7,191 nt of DNA from Saprospiraceae bacterium (lineage in GTDB: Bacteria; Bacteroidota; Bacteroidia; Chitinophagales; Saprospiraceae), in assembly GCA_016710585.1 (NCBI GenBank), contig JADJVN010000044.1:1-7191 (forward strand), written 5' to 3'. Position numbers and translations under genes: made by a program. Under the pieces are notes generated by a model. It was not told the DNA's origin, searched no databases, and was given only the letters and a program-made list of their open reading frames with translations. Position 1 is the stretch's first letter; the number at the start of each line of letters is the position of its first letter. This document shows, piece after piece, positions 1 through 7,191 of this stretch.

Positions 1-87
1 ATGCAGTTTTATAAGAAAAGTTAAATCCGGGTCAACATGTTCTACTGCGTTATTATAAGTCCAATGCTCCTGCCAGATGGGAATATA
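1..87 (-). other. Possible divergent partial reading frame
   Basis: On the minus strand, the 29 codons from base 87 down to base 1 are open and read '...WQEHWTYNNAVEHVDPD...', a composition that looks protein-like. A TAA (bases 90-88) precedes it; beyond that stop the same frame is open again to about 142, with an ATG at 99-97. Given the indels elsewhere, this could be the start of a divergent gene leaving the window. A + strand frame over the same bases ('NPGQHVLLRYYKSNAPARW', 27-80) is also open, so the strand is not settled. No family is recognised. I see no convincing promoter in the first 200 bases. Confidence 0.2.
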
Positions 88-578
88 TTATACAATCATG
101 TATTCACCCCAGATCCAAAGCTTTAGACCAAAATCTGTTAGAGAAATATTGAATCAAATAGGAGCAGTCCACTCAGGATTCAAATTAAAAAAAGAAGAGT
201 TTTTGAATGAGCCTGTAACTCAATTGCAAATATTAAATGGAAGTGAATCAAAAAGGATTGTTGCCCTTAATCAAATTATAGCTGCCAAGGAAAATAATAT
301 TTTGAGAATAGGATGGCAAGATAAAGCAAAAAGAAATAAGTCAAATGATATAGGAATTCAAGAAGAATTTACAAAATTTGTTTCATCAGCACATGCCACC
401 ATGGAATATGAAAGAAAGAATTGGTATATCCGTGATGGACAATGGATAAAGACAAAGAGTGGAAAAATTCAACAAATGGAACCTGAATGGAGAAAGAAAA
501 TTGGAAGTCGGTGAGCGAAAAATTATTATGAAAGATGACATTATAATGTTGGGCGAAACTACTCTGAAAGCAATTTAA
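77..578 (+). CDS. FHA-domain protein, frame-disrupted
   Basis: Probably a small cytoplasmic phosphothreonine-binding protein; no signal peptide or membrane helix is visible. The FHA domain starts near base 212 and is recognisable across three frames. In the first frame are 'ILRIGWQDKA' (the G-R-type loop), 'FVSSAHATM' (the SxxH loop) and 'YIRDGQW'. From about 448 the frame moves by one base to 'KDKEWKNSTNGT' (the N-G-T loop). From about 480 it moves again to 'LNGERKLEVGERKII' and 'DDIIMLGETTLKAI', ending at the TAA at 576-578. Read together these give one complete FHA domain of about 165 residues with its N-terminal extension. The start is uncertain: ATG at 77 is the first in frame, ATG at 98 is also possible, and the residues before about 200 look weakly constrained. 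The kinase gene begins 9 nt downstream, so this is its likely partner. Seen: motifs and frame changes. Inferred: binding of kinase-phosphorylated targets. Confidence 0.72.
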
Positions 579-587
579 TTTGATCTC

Positions 588-2027
588 ATGGAAGAAGTAA
601 AAATAGTAAATATAATCAACGATCAATATACACTTCTAACTTTAATAGGAGGAGGTGGATCTGCTGAAGTATGGAGAGCAAAGGATTCGCAGGGCAAAGA
701 GTGGGCTATTAAAAATATATTCACCGCGATCAGGAATGGATGATCATTCTATGCAACTTTTTTATGATGAATACAAGAAAACGTCTGAGCTGAGACATCC
801 AAATATTTTGACACCGAAAGAAATAGGAGAGTGGAATAATAAACCCTATATAGTATTTCCACTTTGTGAAGGAAGTTTGATGAATGAAGTTCACAAAAGA
901 GCAAAACACGTTCATGGAGAACTTTTATTTTCAGAGATGGAGTTGGCTATCATCCTTAGAGATATCAGCAGTGGATTAATTTATTTGCAAGATAATGGTA
1001 TTATACATCAAGATATCAAACCTGACAATATATTAATCCTTAAAGAAGATGGAGAGAATAGATATGTGATAACGGATTTTTGGAGTAAGTACAAAATTGA
1101 GAAGAACGATTTTAATGCAATCGACATTATGAAAAAAAAAACGGGATTTTCTCCAGATTATGCAGCTCCAGAACAATTTAAAGGGGAGATGTCAATCGCA
1201 AAAGTGATATTTTTCTATAGGCTTAGTTTGATAGAACTTGCTGTTGGTAAACTGCCAAGTGACGACAGCAAGTTTCCTTTGGTCAGATATTATTGCAGGA
1301 TCCAAAAGCACTTGCATTAGATCAGCGCTTTACAAATCGATTTAAAACAATTATAAATTTGTGCCTTGATGTTCAAGCAGAAAAAAGGCCAAGTGCTGAT
1401 GAGCTAAAACTATGGGCAGAACACTATGTAAATGAAGAGTATTGGCCCGACACTCATAAACGAGATTGAACAAAAAATCATATAACTGAAGGCTTTAAAA
1501 TAAAATTATTCAGAGATTACTTATTGCAATATTTGGATTTATGCTATTGCTTGGTGCTTGGTATTTTTTTAGATTTACGATAGAGAATAATGGTGATAAA
1601 GCACTTTTGAAGAGGGATGCAAAATTAGCTCAAAGATATTTTGCAAATTATACCTACTTTCCATTGATAGGAAACAGTATGAAGTCAAAGTTCGAATTAA
1701 CTAAAAAATTATCCAAAGAATATATTGAATTTATTCCACTTGGACAAAGTGGATACAAAGTGAGGAAACCTTCGGGCTGGGGCTTGATGAATGAATCGCG
1801 CATAGAAATTTTACCTTGTATATATAAAGAAATTAAACCCTACAAAATTTAATTTAATAAGCATCACTCAAAACGATGGATTAGTAGGATTGACGAATTC
1901 ATTTGGAAAAATTTTGCTAGAGCCTAAGTTTAAAACAATACTTGTCTTGAGTCAAAATAAAGCGCAAGTATTTCATTCAGATATTAACTTCAAAAAACCA
2001 TTAGATACAATCATGTTCAACAATTAA
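588..2027 (+). CDS. Membrane Ser/Thr protein kinase with WG repeats, frame-disrupted
   Basis: Eukaryotic-type Ser/Thr kinase. From ATG 588 the order is: Gly-rich loop 'IGGGGSAEVWRAKD' (645-686); 'WAIK' with the ATP-anchoring Lys at 711-713; C-helix region 'YDEYKKTSELRHPNIL'; catalytic loop 'HQDIKPDNIL' (1006-1035); 'ITDFG' (1069-1084, the Gly hidden by one extra T); 'FSPDYAAPEQF' (APE motif); 'SDIFSIG' across two frames (1203-1222); 'LIELAVGKLPS'; and C-lobe 'CLDVQAEKRPSADEL'. A hydrophobic helix, 'LLIAIFGFMLLLGAWYFF', lies at about 1517-1570 after basic residues, so the kinase is cytoplasmic. Outside the membrane are WG-type repeats, 'GWGLMNESRIEILPCIY' and 'GLVGLTNSFGKILLEPKF', ending at TAA 2025-2027. 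The spliced product is about 480 residues. About nine frame changes are needed (near 712, 1081, 1132-1141, 1203, 1212, 1223, 1280, 1470-1517, 1845); the first and last segments are in the same frame. The HRD Arg is Gln. Activity is likely if the shifts are sequencing errors. Confidence 0.85.
1132..1141 (+). repeat. A10 homopolymer in the kinase activation segment
   Basis: Ten consecutive A residues lie between the DFG and APE motifs. The frame that carries DFG-VSTKL meets a TGA just before this run (1130-1132), while the frame leaving the run gives KKTGFSPDYAAPE. A length error or true slippage here would explain one of the kinase frame changes. Confidence 0.7.
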
Positions 2028-2040
2028 ATCAAATAAAATC

Positions 2041-3807
2041 ATGGCTAGAAAAACAGAATTTAAACCCGTTCAATCTATGAGCTTTAGAGAAACAATGGCT
2101 CAGGGATTTCGTACGCTAGGCGGTAGTGATGTGCCAAATTATTCATTAGTTTATTTAAATCCGACTAAGAGTAAAAGAGCAGGTGAATTTGATACCATCG
2201 TCATACCTTATATTGAGATAGGCCGTGCGTCGAATTGTGTAGTACAATACGATGATACATACTCCTCTGTATCGAGAAAACATGCAGCCATTTTTTGGGA
2301 GAATGGCGAGATATATGTAAAGCATATTGGAAAGAACCCAACTTTAGTAAATGGTCAGCAAGTCATGGATCGCATACAGTTGAAAAACGGTGATGAAATT
2401 CAATTTTCATTCGATGGACCAAAGATCCGTTTCAATGCGACAGCTACCAAAACTTCTACATTGAAGATTACACAGCGTAAGGCAATGTTTGCACAATGCT
2501 TTGAAGCCATACAGACAGCTATTTATGTTTTGTCAGGTCTTTATTTGCTGCTATTCTAGGGGAGCATATTTGAATTATCAAAATAAAATTGGAAATTGAA
2601 AGTTTAAACGCAGACCAAATAAAAACCACGGAATTAATTTCAATATCTCAACAACAAAAAGATGCAGAATTGAAGATGGCAGATCTGATTGCTGAAGGAA
2701 AGGAAAATTCCGATGAATATCAACAATTGAGTGCAGCAAATAGCAGATTAGTTTCAGTAACTAGAAGTCTGCAATCTCAGATCAATAATACTAAGGAAAA
2801 ATTAGGAAATAATTATGTTCCTCAAGCACACCTTCTGTTTCAGTTAATAACAATTCTTCACAAACGAGTGCAATGCAATCAAAACCACAGAAAGCAATAA
2901 TAGTGAAGAACCGACAGTCGGAAAAAGAGATGAAATCACTACTGATGTTGAAGATCGAAATATAAAGAACACTAAACCATTGAGTGATATCTTAAAGCAA
3001 GTTATAAAGAATAATATTTATATCGTTCGACAAGAATACAAATTGCGAGATAGAAATGGAGTAGAAAGTACTAAGGAAGGAAAAGCATATTACGGCTATA
3101 ATTATGGATTAGGGGTAGCATGTGATAATCGGCTTTGGACATTAAGTGATGTGCTCACCTTGGAATGCAGATCGCGAGTACGAGCAGGTAAAAAGTGATT
3201 ATGAACCATATAGATCATCTCTCAGTATATTCGAAAAGTAAATGATAAATTGTTTCGCAATGTTGATAATGAATCTACTGTTTATTATGATGAAGTTCAA
3301 GAAATAGGAACTTATAAACTAAATTCTATACCATCATATATGGCATCAACAAAGGAGAAAGATGCCACTAGAGGAACTTTAATAATTTTTTATGTCGATC
3401 AAGGATCTGATATTGAGAAAGCAACAATTAAAACATTAGCTTATAATGTCGATCCGAATTGGGACGGAGTATATGGTTATATTGAGAAATCACTTGAGAC
3501 AAGAAAGAAATTATTGGGAGGAGTGTATTTTCGAGAAGAAGTACAGGAAGGTGCAGTGGCTGGTGGAATCCAATGTAAGGTGGTCGGACTTTATGATGAA
3601 AAAGATGGAAGGCCGAGAGTTATAAGTATTGCAGATATGAATCCAGCATCAAAACCTGTGACAAAAAATTCAAAAAATTCTCGAAGAGGATCAAGATCTG
3701 AATCTTCAAATTCTTCTTCTAGCTCTAGCTCATCTTCTGGTTCAGGTACACGAACTGAAAACGATAAACTTTTGAATTTCTTCATTGAACAATTAAAAAT
3801 GAAATAG
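2041..3807 (+). CDS. FHA-TM-coiled-coil protein with possible pseudo-trypsin domain, frame-disrupted
   Basis: ATG 2041 lies 13 nt after the kinase. An intact FHA domain occupies residues of about 55-137: 'IEIGRASNCVVQYD' (GR loop), 'SVSRKHAAIF' (S78, R79, H81), 'LVNGQQV' (N104) and 'LKNGDEIQF'. After basic residues comes one membrane helix, about 2515-2575 ('AIYVLSGL', then 'FAAILGSIF' in other frames), so FHA is cytoplasmic. Next is a charged, Gln-rich coiled-coil segment (about 2589-2810), then a Ser/Asn/Thr-rich linker to about 2975. The last 270 residues begin 'NNIYIVRQEYKL' and include 'GYNYGLGV', 'LWTLSDVLTPWNAD' and 'EGAVAGGIQCKVVGLY'. The spacing recalls trypsin-like folds (GTGF, TAxHV, GxSGG), but His and Ser are not present, so I suggest only a degenerate protease fold, with low confidence. 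The end is a Ser-rich tract plus a short tail. At least seven frame changes occur (about 2540, 2560, 2580, 2825, 2890, 3150, 3236); the spliced length is about 588 residues. Confidence 0.8.
3691..3750 (+). repeat. Serine-rich low-complexity tract
   Basis: Inside the FHA-membrane protein, 14 of 20 codons are serine, with nine in a row at 3712-3738 (mixed TCT, AGC and TCA codons, so protein-level selection is more likely than simple DNA slippage). It separates the globular C-terminal domain from a last short helix-like tail ('NDKLLNFFIEQLKMK'). A flexible linker is the simplest reading. Confidence 0.85.
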
Positions 3808-3809
3808 TG
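3805..3809 (+). other. TAGTG stop/start overlap
   Basis: The TAG of the FHA-membrane gene and the GTG start of the phosphatase share one base. No Shine-Dalgarno motif is visible upstream (the sequence before it is A-rich). Ribosomes finishing the upstream gene could restart directly, which would tie phosphatase levels to its FHA partner. The effect on expression is inferred; the overlap is seen directly. Confidence 0.7.
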
Positions 3810-5539
3810 AATCAATCAAAAGTAAAAATATTTGCTACTTCTCATGTAGGATTAATTAGAAAGAATAATGAAGATTCTTTTTATTCCAATCTTGCTCTTG
3901 AAGGTGATCCTATCCCTTTGGATCAATATGATAAAGCATTGGTGTTTATGGTTGCAGATGGAATGGGTGGAGCCAAAGCAGGTGAAGTAGCAAGTATGAT
4001 TACAAAGCAAACTTTCGAGGAATATACGAATCGATTTAATGAAGAAAAAATATCATGCAGTCAGGTTTGCCTGCTTCTGAGAGAATTAATTCTTGAGTGT
4101 CATGATCGCATTGTGAAAAAATCAAAGCAAAGCAAAGAGTGTGAGGGAATGGGGACTACTGTAGTGGCGGCAGCTATTTATTTTAATAAACTGTTTATTG
4201 CTTGGTGTGGTGATAGTAGAGCTTATGGTATTACAAAGAGACAAGATAATCCTCAAATACATCAACTCAATTATGATCATTCTGTAGTAATGGAATGGGT
4301 TCGCGATGGACAATTGACAATGGAAGAAGCCAAGGTCCATCCGATGTCAAATTTAATTACACAAAGTTTAGGTTCGCCTCAAGAAATGCCCAATCCAGAA
4401 ATAAAAATTTTTGATATTCGACAGGGAGACCGTATCTTATTGTGCTCTGATGGTTTAAATACCATGGTCGAAGATGAAGAAATATTGCAACTAGTTCTTC
4501 AACACAAATCATTGAAAAAATCGACAGATGAATTAATTAAAAAAGCATTGGAGAATGGTGGAAAAGATAATGTAACTGTATTGGAAATTGAACTTGAGGA
4601 AATTGTTGAAATTCCTGATTATTTTATGGATTTTAGCAAATCAAGGGAAGCTACTCGTGAACCAGAATTTTTAAAAAGTTCTAAAAAATCTAAGAATACG
4701 ATCATTACTGTGCACTCTGATGACCCATCTGCTTCTTTTAGTATAAATCTGGACGAAAAGAAAAAATCTAGAACACAAACTTCTCAATGGGTCATTGCGA
4801 TATTGTGCCTTGCTCTGTTGCTCACTATGGGATATATTTTTATAAATAATAGTAAGTTTAATCCATCTGTTGAAAATACAGAAAAGTTATCTAAGGTTGG
4901 TGTAAATTCTTTTTTTGATGAAAAAGTGAATGCTATAATTAATGATTCAAGAAGAGCTAGATTATCAAGTGCAGCATTGGATTCTTTATTTACATTGAAG
5001 GACAAGATTGTGAATCTGAATCAAGATTTGACAAAATCAGATTCTGATCTGTTGAATCAAACATTAAACTACCTCAATGTCCAATTAAACGCAGAGCCAA
5101 TACCAGAAATCTCGGAACCTATACTCGAACAAAAAGCACAGGTCAGCAGTGCAGATTTTGAAAAATTGATAGAACGAAAATATAAACTTAATCAAGATCT
5201 TGATGCTTGGATTGCAAGTGATCATCAAGTCAAGAATTGGCTATTCTGCGACAAGACTTGACAGATTGGTCTGTAGCTATGAATTCAGTCTATCGCTCAA
5301 ATAAAATTGTAACCAAGGGCGAAACAGCTCAGCTGAATCAATTCAATAGATTGGTGAGGAAATATCTGGATATTGAGACTAAATTTTCTGATTATAGAAG
5401 TACTCGCTCTGGGAGTTTGATTAAGAATGAAAGTTCAAATTCAAAGGAAAGTATGAATACTTCTTCTACTGGAGCAAAATTAAACGAAGCTACTCCAACC
5501 CCAACACTACCAGATTCAAGTAAAAATGAAAATAAATAA
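3807..5539 (+). CDS. PP2C-family Ser/Thr phosphatase with membrane helix
   Basis: Metal-dependent Ser/Thr protein phosphatase, the probable opponent of the kinase upstream. The catalytic domain (about residues 5-265) is intact and in one frame: 'GLIRKNNEDSF' (E22, D23), 'VADGMGG' (D51, G52), 'GMGTTVVAA', 'WCGDSRAY', 'NYDHSVV', 'LLCSDGLNTM' (D215) and 'GGKDNVTVL' (D254). These acidic residues are the metal ligands of the family. A basic linker ends in 'EKKKSRT'; one membrane helix follows at residues of about 328-346 ('WVIAILCLALLLTMGYIFI'), then an extracytoplasmic tail of about 230 residues, helical and rich in Leu, Asn and Asp, ending Ser/Thr/Pro-rich. The tail matches no family I know. The start is GTG at 3807, whose G is the last base of the previous TAG, implying translational coupling. 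One frame change near 5237-5260 joins 'HQVKN' to 'AILRQDLTDW'; otherwise the protein would stop early at 5259-5261. Confidence 0.92.
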
Positions 5540-5541
5540 TT

Positions 5542-6761
5542 ATGAAGAAATTGCATTTAAAATATATAATAACTTTTTCTGTTCTTCTTATTATCGCCTG
5601 TAAAAGTGATAAAGTAGATCGCTCTAAGTTAAATTTTAAGATTAATGAAAAGAATTCGTCAATGCTGATGAAGTACAAGGTGAAGTGATCGATGAAGTTC
5701 ATGCGTGTATAGTCGCTTTAGGTGAGACCGTTTTTTTTGTAAACAGTTCTACAGTTGATGGGAAAAGTATAGTATGGGATGCCAATAGTGATGGGATTCC
5801 AGATGGAGAGGGAGAGAATCTCAGTTATCAATATACCAGACCAGGACTTATTACTTGTCAAATGTGTGTGGACCGAGTGTATTGCATTCAGAAATATATT
5901 CATGTCAAAGATGCTGATCAAAAGGAAGAGGATGACAATGCAGGAAATTCAACTCAAATCACAACAGAAGGATTGCAGCCAAACCAATCAAATGTGATAC
6001 AAAAAAGCAATAGCTCTTCAAATCAAAATAGTGCTTCAAATCAGAATAGCTCATCAAGACAAATTGAATCTAATGATGAAATCATAAATAAGAATACTCC
6101 AATAAGTAAAACTGAAAGTGGGACTCAAATCACTCAGAGTAAATATGAAAGTAAAAGTTCTAATCCTACTTCCAGTCCATCTTCCACATTGGAATCCACT
6201 TCAGCTAACACTAAGTCAAATGCAAGTTCAGCAAAGGAAACAGAAATGGTCAGCAAAGTTTCTACTCCAACACAGAAAATAGAAACTTCAAATAAAACAG
6301 CAACAACTCCAACAGCTGAAACTAACAGTGCTCCCAGATCATCAGTTGTAAAACTTGGAAGTGTGACACCATCTGCACAGAATTCTTGTGGGTCATGGGT
6401 CAAAGAAAGGAGTTTTACAATAACACCAAGCGTAAAGGCTGATCTGCGCAAAGCTGAATTACTCACCAATAGTTCTGGTAAAATAGAAGTAACATTCAAA
6501 GGCGGAGGCATCCATGAAAAGAAAATATTTAATACAGTACATGGTATCACTCGCATTGCATTTATTGATCTTGAGCAGTAGATCTGCAGCCAGGTCAAAC
6601 TTATACCTTGTTCTGTCAAATCCTTGCCAGATAAAGAATTCAACTATGTTGAATTCCGAAATATGGCTGGCTGTAATAACTCCCAAAAGTCCAATCCAAA
6701 AATCTCAATAAATTATTCAAACTCTGAAATATTATTTAACCTAGAAGTAGAAACTTTATGA
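5542..6761 (+). CDS. PKD-domain lipoprotein with Ser/Thr/Asn-rich linker
   Basis: Envelope lipoprotein. ATG 5542 follows the phosphatase stop by 2 nt. The signal peptide is 'MKKLHLKYIITFSVLLIIAC', with a lipobox (I-I-A before Cys20). One frame change near 5650 leads into a PKD-like beta domain (about 5685-5910): 'GETVFFVNSS', 'SIVWDANSDGIPDGEGE', 'LSYQYTRPGLITCQMCVD' and 'YIHVKD'. The loop at 5778-5804 fits D-x-N-x-D-G-x-x-D, typical of calcium sites. Four Cys lie in this domain. From about 5925 to 6345 is a low-complexity Ser/Thr/Asn/Gln/Lys linker, about 140 residues. The C-terminal segment (about 6350-6758) looks beta-rich: 'RSFTITPSVKADLRKAEL', 'GKIEVTFKGGG', 'DLQPGQTYTLF' and 'FNYVEFRNMAGCNNS'; I cannot name its family. 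Frame changes near 6575 and 6620 carry it to the TGA at 6759-6761. It may bind glycans or protein partners outside the inner membrane and feed the signalling proteins upstream; that role is inference. Confidence 0.8.
6012..6065 (+). repeat. Three 18-bp tandem units in the lipoprotein linker
   Basis: Units 6012-6029, 6030-6047 and 6048-6065 encode S-S-S-N-Q-N, S-A-S-N-Q-N and S-S-S-R-Q-I. The first two differ at three positions; the third is diverged. The repeat keeps the reading frame and lies in the Ser/Thr/Asn-rich linker between the PKD-like and C-terminal domains, so copy changes would alter linker length only. Confidence 0.75.
6758..6761 (+). other. ATGA start/stop overlap
   Basis: The lipoprotein TGA (6759-6761) overlaps the ATG of the secreted surface protein. 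This depends on reading the lipoprotein in its final frame, which is supported by 'NYVEFRNMAGCNNS' leading to this stop. It links the two envelope proteins into the same transcript. Confidence 0.6.
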
Positions 6762-7191
6762 TTATGAAAAGAATATTATATTTTGTCATTGTTTTCTTTA
6801 GTTTTAACATAGATAGTTATACACAACCTAAAATTATGGGGACGACTGTTATTGAGCATACAAAGTGTGGGTTAAATAATGGTTCAATTGCGACGAGAAT
6901 TCTTGACATGGATCCAGCTAAATCGAGCGTTGAACTTGTAAGCTTTATAAATTTGAAAATTCAACTTTGAAATTTATATCTTTTAACTAAGTTAGATCTA
7001 AACGATAAATTTATTTTTGAACTTTGGAGGATGGTAAATATAAAATTTTTGGATTTAAATCTTTTGGAATTGACTTTTTTGTTTTTTGATTTGAATACAT
7101 GAATGATGAAATTATTGTTCAAAAATCAGAAGGAGTATTGTTTGAATTTGAGACAATGCTCAGAGTGAGTATTGCAAAGGTGAGACAATAG
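6758..7191 (+). CDS. Secreted SprB/Ig-like surface protein, 5' part, frame-disrupted
   Basis: ATG 6758 overlaps the previous stop (ATGA), so translation is probably coupled; ATG 6764 is an alternative. The N-terminus 'KRILYFVIVFFSFNIDSYTQ' is a signal peptide. Next, 'IEHTKCGLNNGSIATRI' matches the Cys-xx-Asn-Asn-Gly-Ser-Ile pattern of SprB-like repeats in Bacteroidota gliding and type IX-secreted adhesins. In other frames the chain goes on as 'CKLYKFENSTLKFISF', 'KLDLNDKFIFE', 'LEDGKYKIFGFKSFGIDFF' (the usual 'l.dG.Y.v' strand), 'NDEIIVQKSEGVLFEFET' and 'NAQSEYCKGETI', the last resembling the opening of the next Ig-like repeat. That last frame is open at base 7191, so the gene very likely continues past the window. 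The TAG at 7189-7191 belongs to a different frame. At least four frame changes are needed in 430 bases. Type IX secretion cannot be tested here because the C-terminus is absent. Confidence 0.62.

Noticed and set aside
655..1320. Kinase taken as a separate gene starting at 655
   Set aside because: The start lies inside the Gly-rich loop. The real beginning is ATG 588 in another frame, and the C-lobe continues past 1320 to 1467 and beyond.
1541..1852. Stand-alone small membrane protein
   Set aside because: Its membrane helix begins before 1541, its WG repeats continue after 1852 in another frame, and both join the kinase into one chain.
3591..3815. Minus-strand open frame rich in Glu
   Set aside because: It is the complement of the serine-rich tract (TCT and TCA runs read as Glu/Asp-rich) and has no independent support.
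77..5539. Type VI secretion post-translational control cassette (kinase, phosphatase, FHA)
   Set aside because: The trio recalls that cassette, but no secretion structural gene is present, and the PKD-like, SprB-like and WG parts do not fit it.
5779..5997. Out-of-frame + strand open frame of 72 codons within the PKD region
   Set aside because: The neighbouring frame carries clear PKD-like motifs and the calcium-type loop; this one has none.
6134..6643. Minus-strand open frame of 169 codons
   Set aside because: It is antisense to the Ser/Thr-rich linker and C-terminal domain of the lipoprotein. The Leu/Val-rich product is what such codons give on the opposite strand, and no start context or motif supports it.
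1..7191. CRISPR array, insertion sequence, tRNA or rRNA gene, rho-independent terminator
   Set aside because: No spaced direct repeats, terminal inverted repeats, transposase motifs, RNA gene signatures or GC-rich hairpin followed by a T-run were found on reading both strands.

Overview
The window is AT-rich (by eye about two-thirds A+T). It looks like Bacteroidota, perhaps a Saprospiraceae- or Chitinophagaceae-type environmental genome. The reasons are a PKD-domain lipoprotein, a secreted protein with a SprB-like 'CGLNNGSI' repeat, WG repeats on a kinase, and A-rich upstream regions without clear Shine-Dalgarno sites. No tRNA, rRNA, CRISPR array or insertion sequence was seen.

Layout, all on the + strand and very tightly packed: (1) 77-578, a short FHA-domain protein; (2) 588-2027, a Ser/Thr protein kinase with one membrane helix and extracytoplasmic WG repeats; (3) 2041-3807, FHA domain, membrane helix, coiled coil, and a C-terminal domain that may be a degenerate trypsin-like fold; (4) 3807-5539, a PP2C phosphatase with one membrane helix and an extracytoplasmic tail; (5) 5542-6761, a lipoprotein with a PKD-like domain, a Ser/Thr/Asn-rich linker and a beta-rich C-terminal domain; (6) 6758 to the window end, the start of a secreted SprB/Ig-like surface protein. 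Junctions are 9 nt, 13 nt, a 1-nt overlap (TAGTG), 2 nt, and a 4-nt overlap (ATGA), so this is almost certainly one operon. The first 76 bases hold nothing certain, with a weak hint of a divergent minus-strand reading frame.

Working model (inference): this is a transmembrane phospho-signalling module. A kinase writes Ser/Thr phosphorylation, a PP2C phosphatase erases it, and two FHA proteins read phosphothreonine. Kinase, FHA protein 3 and phosphatase share one plan: cytoplasmic signalling domain at the N-terminus, one membrane helix with positive-inside flanks, and a different extracytoplasmic domain. The lipoprotein and the surface protein would be the envelope-side partners or outputs. I do not recognise this six-gene set as a named system.

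Major caveat: every gene is interrupted by single-base frame changes, often in homopolymers, while protein motifs continue cleanly in another frame. The kinase alone needs about nine. This pattern suggests uncorrected sequencing indels rather than old pseudogenes. The gene limits given here therefore span several frames, and exact residue numbers after the first shift are approximate.
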